NCBI GenBank assembly: GCA_964446485.1
Contig: CAYUOU010000025.1
Span: 1 to 52,024, forward strand
Direction of reading: 5' to 3'
DNA length: 52,024 nucleotides
Source of the DNA: JBDRRP01 sp964446485
Lineage (GTDB): Bacteria > Desulfobacterota > Desulfobacteria > Desulfobacterales > JBDRRP01
In this document: positions 25,596 through 34,385 of the stretch, piece after piece
Position numbering within the stretch: position 1 is the stretch's first letter
Layout of the letters: the number at the start of each line of letters is the position of its first letter
Notes under the pieces: model-generated
Told to the model about the DNA's origin: nothing
Databases searched by the model: none
The model's input: the letters and a program-made list of their open reading frames with translations, nothing else
Program-made: the position numbers and the translations under genes

Positions 25596-27500
25596 ATGAA
25601 AATCCAGTCTGCACAGGACTTGGCCAAAATCAGCGAAGTCTACCAGGGCAACCTCTACCGACCCGCCAAGATCAAGGTGAACATCGGCATGGCCTCTTGC
25701 GGCATCGCCGCCGGAGCCATGGACGCTTACAACATTGCCAAGGAAGCACTTCAAGACGACGATGCGGTGGAAATCCATCAAACCGGTTGTATCGGCTTTT
25801 GTGAGCAGGAACCGCTTGTGGAAATTTTGGCCGATGGGCGCCCGCGGGTCATTTACAAAAAGATAACAGCTGCCCGCATTTTAGACGCCATCGAAGACTA
25901 CCGTAGCGGCAAAATGGAAAAGAAAAAATGGATGATGGGCCAGATCAAGGATCCGCGCGGTGTGCTGGAAACCGATTTGGCCAACCCCCTCGCAGGGGTC
26001 GCCGCTGTCGACAAAGTGCCGGTTTTTGAAGACGACCCATTTTACAGCAAACAAGTCAAAGTGGCGCTGCGCAACTGCGGCTATATCGATCCGGACAGCA
26101 TCGAGGAATACATTGCCAGGGGCGGGTACCGGGCCTTTATGAAGGCGCTCAACGATCTCAATCCTTCGGACATTATTGAAGAGGTGAAGGGGTCGGGGCT
26201 ACGCGGCAGAGGCGGCGGCGGATTCCCCACTGGAATCAAGTGGGCCACCTGCGCCAAACATGACGGTGAACGCGCCATCATCTGCAACGCCGACGAAGGA
26301 GACCCCGGGGCCTATATGGACCGTTCAATCCTTGAAGGCGACCCCCACAGCGTATTGGAAGGCATGCTCATCGCGGGCGTGGCCATTGGCTCAAGCCACG
26401 GCTACATCTATTGCCGCAACGAGTACCCCCTGGCCATCAAGCGACTGGTCACCGCCATCAAACAGGCGGAAAGTTACGGCCTTGTGGGCGACAATATCTG
26501 CGGAACGGATTTTTCGTTTCATTTTAAAATTTCCCGAGGCGCCGGTGCATTTGTTTGCGGTGAATCGACAGCACTGATGGCCTCCTTAGAAGGAAAAGTG
26601 GGACGCCCCAGAGCAAAATATGTACACACGGTCGAAAAAGGCTTTCGAGATGGGCCGACCAACCTGAACAATGTGGAGACTTACGCCAACGTGCCGCCGA
26701 TTATCCTTAATGGCGGCGCCTGGTACGCCTCCATGGGGACGGACCACAGCAAAGGCACCAAAGTGTTCTCGCTTTGCGGCAAAATCACCAACACCGGTTT
26801 GGTGGAAGTGCCCATGGGCATCAGCTTGCGTGAAATCGTCTTCGACATCGGCGGGGGCGTTCCTAAAAACAAGCAGTTTAAGGCCGTTCAAACCGGCGGA
26901 CCGTCAGGCGGATGCATCCCCGAGCGGTTCCTCGATCTGCCGGTGGATTTTCAGAGACTGGCCGAAGTCGGCTCCATTATGGGATCCGGCGGCATGATCA
27001 TCATGGACCAGGACACCTGTATGGTGGACGTCGCCCGATACTTTCTCGATTTTCTCAAGGAAGAATCCTGCGGCCAATGTAATCCCTGCAGGGAGGGCAT
27101 CAAACAGATGCTGGCCATCCTTACCCGAATCTGCGAAGGCGACGGCCTGGAAGGCGATATCGAACTGCTTGAAGAACTCGGATCCATGGTGCAGAAATTC
27201 TCTCTGTGTGGACTGGGCACAGCAGCGCCCAACCCGGTTCTGACCACGATTCTTTATTTCAAGAACGAGTACGAGGAACATATCCACGACAAAAAATGCC
27301 GCGCTGGGGTATGTAAGAACCTCTTCCACTACGAGATCGACCCGGAGAAATGTACCGGGTGCCAAGTTTGCTTCCGCAAGTGTCCCCAGGATGCTGTCTC
27401 GGGGGAGAAGAAGAAACCCCACACCATCGACCAGGACAATTGCATCAAATGCGGCATCTGTTATGACGGCTGCAAATTTGACGCCATCGCCATCCGATAA
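25596..27500 (+). CDS. nuoF: NuoF-like NADH-binding flavoprotein subunit with extra ferredoxin domains
   Basis: 634 residues, longer than complex I NuoF (about 440) and like HydB/HndC of soluble NAD-linked enzymes. N-terminal thioredoxin-like [2Fe-2S] domain (about 25-110) with only three of the usual cysteines (C35, C65, C69; CGIAAGA replaces the second). The NADH/FMN region has GLRGRGGGGFPTGIKW and ADEGDPGAYMDRS. An SLBB part follows, then the [4Fe-4S] site CGQCNPC (C492, C495, C498). Two C-terminal ferredoxin clusters (about 583-634) with C-x2-C-x2-C-x3-CP spacing. It would oxidise or reduce NAD(H) and pass electrons to the HdrA fusion protein encoded next. Confidence 0.95.
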   Translation: MKIQSAQDLAKISEVYQGNLYRPAKIKVNIGMASCGIAAGAMDAYNIAKEALQDDDAVEIHQTGCIGFCEQEPLVEILADGRPRVIYKKITAARILDAIEDYRSGKMEKKKWMMGQIKDPRGVLETDLANPLAGVAAVDKVPVFEDDPFYSKQVKVALRNCGYIDPDSIEEYIARGGYRAFMKALNDLNPSDIIEEVKGSGLRGRGGGGFPTGIKWATCAKHDGERAIICNADEGDPGAYMDRSILEGDPHSVLEGMLIAGVAIGSSHGYIYCRNEYPLAIKRLVTAIKQAESYGLVGDNICGTDFSFHFKISRGAGAFVCGESTALMASLEGKVGRPRAKYVHTVEKGFRDGPTNLNNVETYANVPPIILNGGAWYASMGTDHSKGTKVFSLCGKITNTGLVEVPMGISLREIVFDIGGGVPKNKQFKAVQTGGPSGGCIPERFLDLPVDFQRLAEVGSIMGSGGMIIMDQDTCMVDVARYFLDFLKEESCGQCNPCREGIKQMLAILTRICEGDGLEGDIELLEELGSMVQKFSLCGLGTAAPNPVLTTILYFKNEYEEHIHDKKCRAGVCKNLFHYEIDPEKCTGCQVCFRKCPQDAVSGEKKKPHTIDQDNCIKCGICYDGCKFDAIAIR

Positions 27501-27513
27501 GAGGGATGTATCC

Positions 27514-30500
27514 ATGATCACGTTTAAAATTAATGGAAATACAGTTCAGGGCGAAGAGGGGCAGTCGATTCTTCAAGTCGCCGATAAATACGGCGTCAGC
27601 ATCCCCACCCTGTGCCACCACAAAGCCTTGGAGCCAGCCGGCATGTGCCGGATCTGCACCGTCGAGTTGTTTGACGGTCGTCGTTCGCGGTTTGTCACTG
27701 CCTGCAACTATCCAATTTGGGAAGGCATGGAAGTGACCACCGATTCCGAGATGGTCCACCAGGGGCGCAAACTGATCGTCGAGTTGCTCCTGGCCCGATG
27801 TCCGGAAGTGCCGCTGCTCCAGAAGCTTGCCAAAACGTATGCCATCGAAAAGCCTCGATTTTTGCCTGAAGGTGACACATGCATCCTTTGTGGGCTCTGT
27901 GTCCGCATGTGTGAAAAGATGGGCAACAACGCCATCAGCCTCACGGGCCGGGGTGTTGAAATGACGGTAGACACGCCCTACCACGTTCAGTCGGACATTT
28001 GCATGGCCTGCGGCGCCTGTGCGTCAGTATGCCCCACCGGCCACATCACTTTGGAGAAGATCCGGGAAGAAATCACCAGACGAGGTGACGCCCAACCCAT
28101 CCCATCCGAATACGACATGGGGCTTAAAGGCCGTAAACCGGTCTACGTGCCCTATGCGCAGGCCGTACCGAACACACCGGTCATCGACGACAGCGTGTGT
28201 ATGCACTTCAAGAACGGCGGCTGCAAGGTTTGCCATTCCTTCTGCGGCGTGGACGCCATCGACCACACGATGAAAGACGAGATCGTCGAGTTGGAGGTCG
28301 GGGCCGTGGTGCTGGCACCTGGTTTCGAGCCTTTCGATCCCTCTAACCTGGACAGCTATGCCTACGCCAATCTGCCCAACGTGATCACCGCCATGGAGAT
28401 GGAACGCTACCTGTCCGCCTCCGGCCCCACCATGGGTCACCTGATGCGCCCCAGCGATCACCAGGACCCGAAAAAGATCGCATGGTTCCAGTGCGTGGGC
28501 TCCCGCGACATGAACCGATGCGATAACAGTTACTGCTCGTCGGTGTGCTGCATGTACGCCATCAAGGAAGCGATCATCGCCAAAGAGCACGATCCGGATC
28601 TGGAATGCGCCATATTCTACATGGACATGCGCACCCACGGGAAAGACTTCGAGCGTTTCTACAACCGGGCAAAGGACCTTGGCGTGCGGTTCATTCAAAG
28701 CCGCGTGCACACCATCGACCCGGTCAACAGCGCCGGGGATTTGTCGCTGCGCTACGTCACCGAAGACGGCACGATGACAGTTGAACCGTTTGATATGGTC
28801 ATTCTGTCCGTCGGCCTCCAGACCCAGAAAGAAACCAAGGAACTGGCCGATCGGCTGGGTATCGAGATGACGCCGGGCAACTTTGCCAAAACCGAAACCT
28901 TTTCCCCCATGGCCACCAACCGGCCGGGCATTTTTGTCTGCGGCGCCTTTCAGGGGCCGCGGGACATCCCCCAGTCCGTGGTGGATGCCAGTGCCGCGGC
29001 CGCTGCGGCCGGGGAAATCCTCGCTGCCGGCAGGAACACGCTGACCAGACAGCCCGAAGTCGTACCCGAAATCAACGTGATCAACGAACGGCCCCGTATC
29101 GGCGTCTTCGTGTGCCGGTGCGGCATCAACATCGCCGGCGTGGTGGATGTGCCGGCTGTTCGCGACTATGCCGCCAACCTGCCTTTCGTCGAATACGTCT
29201 CGGACAATCTTTACTCCTGCTCCCAGGACACCCAGGAGACCATGTCCCAGATCATCAAGCAAAAGAACCTGAATCGGGTTGTGGTGGCCGCCTGCACCCC
29301 CAAAACCCACGAGCCCCTTTTTCAGGAAACCCTCATGGCCGCCGGCCTGAACAAGTACCTTTTCGAGATGGCCAACATCCGCAATCACGACTCATGGGTG
29401 CACAAAAACAACCCGGATCTGGCCACCGCCAAAGCCAAGGATCTGGTGCGCATGGCGGTTTCGAAAATCGGCCTCATGCAGCCCCTCAAGGAAGCCGAGC
29501 TTCAGGTGAGGCAGACAGCCGTGGTCATCGGCGGCGGCATAGCCGGCATGAGTGCGGCCCAGGCACTGGCCGCCCAGGGCTATGAGACCCACATCGTGGA
29601 AAAAACCGGGCAACTCGGCGGTCAGGCCCGCAACCTTTACCAGACGGCCGCCGGCGAAGATGTCTCCGAAAAACTCGCGGCGCTCATCGAAGGGGTCACC
29701 GGCGAAACGCAAATCACCGTCCACCTGGATACCGAACTCAAAGCGGTGGAGGGTTTTGTGGGCAACTTCAAGGCCACGCTCGCCGCGGCCGGTGGAGAAA
29801 AAACCATTGAGCACGGGGTGGCTATTATCGCCACCGGCGCCCACCCCCTGGAGCCTGACGAGTACGGGTATGGCTCGGACCCCCGCATCATCACCAGCCT
29901 GGAGCTGGACCGCCGTCTCAAAAACGACGACAAGAATATCGACCAAATCGACACCGCTGTGTTCATCCAGTGCGTCGGCAGCCGGGAGCCGCACCGCCCC
30001 TACTGTTCACGTGTCTGCTGTACACATTCGGTAGACAATGCACTGCAACTCAAGCGCCGCAACCCCAACATGAACGTGTACGTCCTGTATCGGAGCATGC
30101 GCACCTACGGTGAGCGAGAATACCTCTACAAGGAGGCGCGCGAGCAGGGCGTTATTTTCATCCGCTTCGACCTTGAAGCAAAACCGCAGGTCACGGTTGA
30201 TGGTGATCATCTGACCGTTACCGTGGTGGATCATGTGCTGGGCATACCCATCGCCATCGAGGCGAATCTGCTGACCCTGGCAACCGCCATCCTTCCCAAC
30301 AAGGATGAAGCCTTGGCCCAGTTTTTCAAAGTGCCGATCAACGACGATGGCTTTTTCGTCGAAAAGCACGCCAAGCTGGGGCCGGTGGCGTTCGCCACGG
30401 ACGGCGTTTTCCTCTGCGGCATGGCCCATTACCCAAAACCCATTGAGGAATCCATCGCCCAAGGCAAAGCGGCGGCGGCCCAAGCGGTCACCTTGCTCGC

Positions 30501-30774
30501 CCAGGAAACGGTTTTCACCAGCGGCAACGTGGCGGAAGTCTCTCCGGCGGCGTGCAGCGAATGCGGCGTCTGTGTCTCCATCTGCCCTTACTCGGCGCCG
30601 ACGTTCCGCGGTGCCGACGAGCGGTTTTGGCCGGGCCGTGCGGAAATCAACCCGGTATTGTGCAAAGGCTGTGGTCTCTGCGTGGCATCCTGCCGCTCCG
30701 GGGCCATCCATCTCAAGGGATTCGACAACGACCAGATCTTCGCCCAGATCTTTTCATTGAACGAAGCCGTTTAA
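27514..30774 (+). CDS. NuoG N-terminal - HdrA(partial) - HdrA fusion flavo-iron-sulfur protein
   Basis: 1086 residues. Residues 1-180 are NuoG-like: [2Fe-2S] ligands C34, C45, C48, C64, then [4Fe-4S] motifs C123/126/129/133 and C163/166/169/173. From about 207 (RKPVYVPYAQAVPNTPVIDD) HdrA sequence begins in mid-protein, after the point where the small Sec protein upstream ends, with another cluster (C229, C237, C240, C244). A second HdrA unit starts with GGGIAGM at 673-679 and has the FAD fold. Two C-terminal ferredoxin clusters lie near 1013-1020 and 1050-1060. It should receive electrons from NuoEF and MvhD at flavin sites suited to bifurcation. Start ATG 27514 follows AAGAGGGA; the upstream open frame overlaps nuoF. 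Confidence 0.92.
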   Translation: MITFKINGNTVQGEEGQSILQVADKYGVSIPTLCHHKALEPAGMCRICTVELFDGRRSRFVTACNYPIWEGMEVTTDSEMVHQGRKLIVELLLARCPEVPLLQKLAKTYAIEKPRFLPEGDTCILCGLCVRMCEKMGNNAISLTGRGVEMTVDTPYHVQSDICMACGACASVCPTGHITLEKIREEITRRGDAQPIPSEYDMGLKGRKPVYVPYAQAVPNTPVIDDSVCMHFKNGGCKVCHSFCGVDAIDHTMKDEIVELEVGAVVLAPGFEPFDPSNLDSYAYANLPNVITAMEMERYLSASGPTMGHLMRPSDHQDPKKIAWFQCVGSRDMNRCDNSYCSSVCCMYAIKEAIIAKEHDPDLECAIFYMDMRTHGKDFERFYNRAKDLGVRFIQSRVHTIDPVNSAGDLSLRYVTEDGTMTVEPFDMVILSVGLQTQKETKELADRLGIEMTPGNFAKTETFSPMATNRPGIFVCGAFQGPRDIPQSVVDASAAAAAAGEILAAGRNTLTRQPEVVPEINVINERPRIGVFVCRCGINIAGVVDVPAVRDYAANLPFVEYVSDNLYSCSQDTQETMSQIIKQKNLNRVVVAACTPKTHEPLFQETLMAAGLNKYLFEMANIRNHDSWVHKNNPDLATAKAKDLVRMAVSKIGLMQPLKEAELQVRQTAVVIGGGIAGMSAAQALAAQGYETHIVEKTGQLGGQARNLYQTAAGEDVSEKLAALIEGVTGETQITVHLDTELKAVEGFVGNFKATLAAAGGEKTIEHGVAIIATGAHPLEPDEYGYGSDPRIITSLELDRRLKNDDKNIDQIDTAVFIQCVGSREPHRPYCSRVCCTHSVDNALQLKRRNPNMNVYVLYRSMRTYGEREYLYKEAREQGVIFIRFDLEAKPQVTVDGDHLTVTVVDHVLGIPIAIEANLLTLATAILPNKDEALAQFFKVPINDDGFFVEKHAKLGPVAFATDGVFLCGMAHYPKPIEESIAQGKAAAAQAVTLLAQETVFTSGNVAEVSPAACSECGVCVSICPYSAPTFRGADERFWPGRAEINPVLCKGCGLCVASCRSGAIHLKGFDNDQIFAQIFSLNEAV

Positions 30775-30779
30775 TCTGG

Positions 30780-30806
30780 GTGCCGGGCACCGGTGGCGCC
30801 CGGCAC
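30780..30806 (+). other. Intercistronic hairpin before the MvhD gene
   Basis: GTGCCGGGC (30780-30788) pairs perfectly with GCCCGGCAC (30798-30806); 9-base loop, no T tract. A strong stem between two operon genes, more likely an mRNA processing or stability element than a terminator. Confidence 0.6.
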
Positions 30807-30833
30807 AACCACCCTATCTAAGGGAGTGACGAC

Positions 30834-31265
30834 ATGTCAGAGTGGGAACCCAAAATCGTCAGTTTTCTCTGCAACTGGTGCAGCTACGGTGCAGCCGATC
30901 TGGCCGGTGTGGGACGGATGGAATACCCGCCCAACATTCGGGTGATCCGGATCCCCTGCACCGGACGCATGAGCCCGAAGTTTTTTCTCGCTGCGCTGCG
31001 GGAGGGCGCCGATGCGGTATGGGTGTCCGGGTGACATCCTGGCGAATGCCATTACCTGGAAGGTAATTACTACGCCCGTCGAAAATTCGCCCTTTTTCAC
31101 AACCTGATGGAGCATATGGGAATCGAGCCTGGACGACTCCATTTTTCATGGGTTTCCTCCGCCGAATCGACCAAGTTTGTCGACGTGGTCAACCAGGTCA
31201 CAAAATCCGTGAAAGCCCTCGGCCCCAACACCCGCTACCAGAAAACCCCAGCCAAGGTCGCGTAA
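30834..31265 (+). CDS. mvhD: MvhD/FlxD-like [2Fe-2S] electron-transfer subunit, selenoprotein (UGA at 31032-31034)
   Basis: With UGA read as Sec the gene gives 143 residues colinear with MvhD: CNWCSYGAADLAGVGRMEYP (C13, C16), IRVIRIPCTGRMSPKF (C42), then VSG-U67-HPGECHYLEGNYYA and VSSAESTKFVDVVNQV. U67 replaces the conserved Cys of the GCHPGDCHY motif, a cluster ligand; selenocysteine at this place is known in archaeal VhuD. A perfect hairpin with GG in the loop follows the UGA. MvhD passes electrons into HdrA. AGGGAG before the ATG; the next gene starts one base after the TAA. A nonsense mutation is unlikely given unbroken homology downstream. Confidence 0.9.
31051..31067 (+). promoter_or_regulatory. 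Bacterial SECIS-like hairpin for the MvhD UGA
   Basis: ATTACC-TGGAA-GGTAAT, a perfect six-pair stem with GG in a five-base loop. It begins 16 bases after the UGA, with the loop GG 23 bases past it, inside the usual bacterial range. Confidence 0.75.
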
Positions 31266-31266
31266 A

Positions 31267-32217
31267 ATGATTGAATACACTGAAAAAATCAGAGACATCG
31301 CGGGAAAACTGCTGGCGGACGGCAAGGTAGACATGGTCATCGGCTTCCGTAAGGGCTCCGTACCCATGATGAACGAGCCCTGTTTCGTCAAAAGCGCCGG
31401 TGAAGCCCAGCAACTCGTCTGGGACAGCAACTGCGGCGTCAACCTGGCCAACTACCTCACCGGCCGGAAGGAAAAAATCGGCATCGTGGCCAAAGGCTGC
31501 GACAGTCGCAACATCGTCACCCACATCATCGAAAACAAGATAAAACGCGAGCAGTTGGTGGTGATCGGTGTCCCCTGCCAGGGGATGCTCGACCGACGAA
31601 AAGTGGCTGCCATGGCCGGCGGCGAGGTCCTGAGCGTCACCGAAGACGGCGACAGTGTCATGGTCTCCAGTGCCGGTGGAAAAGAAAAGACCCTCCTCAA
31701 AGCCGACGTCATGCAGGAAAACTGCACCATCTGCATCCACCGCAACCCGGTGATCCATGATGAAATGGTGGCAGAACCGGTGGCAGAGCAAACCGACATA
31801 GACCGCTATGCCGACATCCGCCGCATCGAGGCCATGAACCCTGAAGATAAATGGCAATACTTCGAAGACATGCTGGCGCCGTGCATTCGCTGCTATGCTT
31901 GCCGCAATGCCTGCCCCCTGTGCTACTGCCCTACCTGTTTCGTGGACGAATCGCTGCCTCAGTGGGTGGGCAAAAGCCAGGATCCCATCGACGTGCGCAC
32001 CTTTCATTTTCTCAGGGCCTTCCATGATGCGGGCCGCTGCACCGACTGCGGCGCCTGCGAGCGGGCCTGCCCGGTGGGGATCCCAGTACGGCAGTTCACC
32101 AAGAAGCTCGAAAAGGACTGTCTGGAACTCTTCGGCTGGGAGGCCGGTTTGACACTCGATCAGCGGCCGCCGCTGGACACGTTCCAGCCCGGCGACCCGG
32201 ACGATTTCATTCAATAA
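31267..32217 (+). CDS. FrhB/FdhB-type iron-sulfur subunit (FlxC-like)
   Basis: 316 residues. The N-terminal region (IEYTEKIRDIAGKLL, MVIGFRKGSVPMM, GIVAKGCDSRNIVTHI, QLVVIGVPCQGMLD) resembles the FrhB/FdhB family of flavin or iron-sulfur electron-transfer subunits. The C-terminal half carries ferredoxin-type clusters, CIRCYACRNACPLCYCPTC and CTDCGACERACP. In FlxABCD-HdrABC systems comparable subunits relay electrons between the FAD/NAD protein and Hdr. It starts one base after the mvhD stop, so translation is probably coupled. The exact Flx letter is uncertain. Confidence 0.82.
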   Translation: MIEYTEKIRDIAGKLLADGKVDMVIGFRKGSVPMMNEPCFVKSAGEAQQLVWDSNCGVNLANYLTGRKEKIGIVAKGCDSRNIVTHIIENKIKREQLVVIGVPCQGMLDRRKVAAMAGGEVLSVTEDGDSVMVSSAGGKEKTLLKADVMQENCTICIHRNPVIHDEMVAEPVAEQTDIDRYADIRRIEAMNPEDKWQYFEDMLAPCIRCYACRNACPLCYCPTCFVDESLPQWVGKSQDPIDVRTFHFLRAFHDAGRCTDCGACERACPVGIPVRQFTKKLEKDCLELFGWEAGLTLDQRPPLDTFQPGDPDDFIQ

Positions 32218-32273
32218 GACCGCCCCAACCGGCACCCGGACGGACCATTCCATATCGGACCAAAGGCGACACT

Positions 32274-33341
32274 ATGAAATACCTCAACATCGACAAGTCA
32301 TCGTTTAATGCCGGGCTGGCAGCGGCCTCAAGCGGCTACCGCATTTCCGTGCCTGTTTCGGAAGGCCCGTTTTGCAACTTTCAGCCCTTCGATAAAGGCC
32401 AGACCCTCGAGATGGATGCCCAGAACACCCGGCTTTCTCCAAAATCGGCTGTCTATCCTCAATCGGAGGTCATGTTCACCTACACGCTGGACGAATCCCA
32501 GGCGGATCACCACGTGATAAAAGAAGTCGACGCTGACAGTGGCCCGCGGGCGCTGGTGGGTGTCCGCCCCTGCGATGCCAAGGCGTTCATCCTGGTGCGC
32601 CGCAATTTTGACAACCCGGACTACCAGGACCCCTACTGGGTGCGCGCCTACGAAGCCACCACCCTCATCGGACATGCCTGCGCCGCCCCGTGCAGCGCCT
32701 GCTTCTGCACCACGGCCGGCAGCGGCCCTTATGCAGCGGAAGGGTTGGACATCCTGCTGGCCGATGCCGACGATGGATACGTGGCGAAAATCATCACCGA
32801 AAAGGGTGCGGCCTTCGCCAAGGCAGCCGGATGGACCACAGAGGCCCCGGCAGACACCGCCGAGGCATTTTTCTCGGCGGGACAATCCGCAGCCGAGGAA
32901 AAAATCGTCAGTCGCGTGGCCACTGACCAACTGGCCCAGAAGGCGACCACTGAGCTTTACGAGGCCCCATTCTGGGAAGACGTCAGCTTTGCCTGCATCA
33001 ACTGCGGCACCTGCACCTACTTGTGCCCCACCTGCTGGTGCTTCGATATCCAGGACGAGAACCGGGGTAACAGCGGTGTCCGGATGCGCAACTGGGACAG
33101 TTGCATGTTCCCCCTGTTCACCCTGCACGGTGCCGGACACAACCCGCGCGGAACCAAACTGCACCGGGTGCGCCAGCGGTTTATGCACAAGCTCAAATAC
33201 TACGTGGACAAATATGAAAACGGCATCCAGTGCGTCGGATGCGGCCGCTGTGTTCGCCACTGCCCGGTGAATATCGACATCCGCAAGGTCTGCGATTTGA
33301 TGAACAATTATGGCGCAGATGCCTGCGCGGTGTCGGCATAG
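32274..33341 (+). CDS. 4Fe-4S dicluster protein, FlxB/AsrA-like
   Basis: 355 residues. The first two thirds (VGVRPCDAKAFILVRRNF, CAAPCSACFCTTAGSGP) resemble the AsrA / hydrogenase-beta family that accompanies FAD/NAD reductase subunits. Two C-terminal [4Fe-4S] motifs: CINCGTCTYLCPTCWCFDI and CVGCGRCVRHCPVNIDIR. It is expected to connect the FlxA-like flavoprotein (next gene) to the rest of the complex. It follows the FrhB-like gene after 56 bases and precedes flxA by 23 bases. Alternative: anaerobic sulfite reductase subunit A proper, but no AsrC is present. Confidence 0.85.
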   Translation: MKYLNIDKSSFNAGLAAASSGYRISVPVSEGPFCNFQPFDKGQTLEMDAQNTRLSPKSAVYPQSEVMFTYTLDESQADHHVIKEVDADSGPRALVGVRPCDAKAFILVRRNFDNPDYQDPYWVRAYEATTLIGHACAAPCSACFCTTAGSGPYAAEGLDILLADADDGYVAKIITEKGAAFAKAAGWTTEAPADTAEAFFSAGQSAAEEKIVSRVATDQLAQKATTELYEAPFWEDVSFACINCGTCTYLCPTCWCFDIQDENRGNSGVRMRNWDSCMFPLFTLHGAGHNPRGTKLHRVRQRFMHKLKYYVDKYENGIQCVGCGRCVRHCPVNIDIRKVCDLMNNYGADACAVSA

Positions 33342-33364
33342 TGTCGACCAAGGAGGGGAACGTC

Positions 33365-34213
33365 GTGGACAATCCGTATCTGCCATATCCGGTCCGTATC
33401 GACGAAATCGTTACGGAAACTGAAGACAAGAATCTCAAAACCTTCAAATTCGTGTTTCTCAACCCGGTAGACGAGGAGAAATTCGCCTATCGCGCCGGCC
33501 AGTTCGCCGAACTGTCCGTCACTGGAAAGGGGGAGATCCCCATCGGCATTGCCTCCTCACCCGTGGAAAAAGGCTTCGTCAAATTCACTGTCAACAAGGT
33601 GGGATTGGTATCCTCCCACCTGCACAACATGAAGGTGGGCGACATCATGGGCATCCGGGGCCCCATGGGCAACTGGTACCCCTGGGAAACCCTGGAACAG
33701 GGAAAAAACGTGGTAATCATCGGCGGAGGCTTCGCGTTCACCACCCTACGCTCATCCATCATCTACATGCTGCACCCCGACAACCGTGATAAATTCGGTG
33801 ACATTCACGTCATTTACGGTGCGCGATCGCCGGGCATGCTGCTCTACAGCGACGAACTCAAGGCGTGGGAAGCCCGGGACGACATCAACATGCACATCAC
33901 CGTTGACGCCACCGACGACCCGGCGTGGAAATACAATGTGGGGTTTGTCCCCACCATCACCGAACAAAAAGCGCCCCAGGCCGACGCAGACACCTTTGCC
34001 ATCATCTGCGGTCCCCCCATCATGATCAAGTTCACCCAGCCCGTGCTGGACAATCTGGGCTATGGCCACAACAACATCATCATGAGCCTGGAAAACCGGA
34101 TGAAGTGCGGCATCGGCATGTGTGGGCGGTGTAATATCGGGCGTGAATTCGTCTGCAAGGACGGCCCGGTCTTCACCCTTGACCAGTTGAACCAAACACC
34201 GCGGGAATACTAA
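33365..34213 (+). CDS. FAD/NAD(P)-binding reductase, FlxA/AsrB-like
   Basis: 282 residues from a GTG start at 33365, eight bases after AAGGAGG; the longer frame overlaps the previous gene. Ferredoxin-NADP reductase fold: FAD part with YRAGQFAELSV and PIGIASSP, NAD part with NVVIIGGGFAFTTLRSSI, HVIYGARSPGMLLYSDEL and FAIICGPPIMIKF. The C-terminal cysteines of MKCGIGMCGRCNIG plus a last one in EFVCKDGPVF bind [2Fe-2S], as in AsrB and PyrK. It gives the operon a second NAD(P)H site besides NuoF. Last gene before dsrC. Confidence 0.88.
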   Translation: MDNPYLPYPVRIDEIVTETEDKNLKTFKFVFLNPVDEEKFAYRAGQFAELSVTGKGEIPIGIASSPVEKGFVKFTVNKVGLVSSHLHNMKVGDIMGIRGPMGNWYPWETLEQGKNVVIIGGGFAFTTLRSSIIYMLHPDNRDKFGDIHVIYGARSPGMLLYSDELKAWEARDDINMHITVDATDDPAWKYNVGFVPTITEQKAPQADADTFAIICGPPIMIKFTQPVLDNLGYGHNNIIMSLENRMKCGIGMCGRCNIGREFVCKDGPVFTLDQLNQTPREY

Positions 34214-34275
34214 AAAACGCTTTCCCGGGCCGCCCTCCACCGCCAGCAGTACGGGGAGATCTCGTATTTTTGCCA

Positions 34276-34304
34276 TTGACAATCCGCACTCGATTCGGTA
34301 GTGA
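34276..34304 (+). promoter_or_regulatory. Putative dsrC promoter
   Basis: TTGACA (34276-34281), 17-base spacer, TAGTGA (34299-34304), 81 bases before the dsrC ATG. Same layout as the promoter proposed at 24535-24563. Confidence 0.5.
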
Positions 34305-34323
34305 GGTTAATTCAAAATAACCT
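34304..34323. promoter_or_regulatory. Inverted repeat at the dsrC promoter, possible operator
   Basis: AGGTTA-N8-TAACCT, starting at the last base of the -10 box. TAACCT also occurs at 24562-24567, just past the -10 of the operon promoter at 24535. A regulator binding both is conceivable. Confidence 0.35.
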
Positions 34324-34385
34324 AAGCTAAACGGCCGACAGCCATAAGTAACATTAATTATTAACGATTTAAGGAGGACTTTTAG

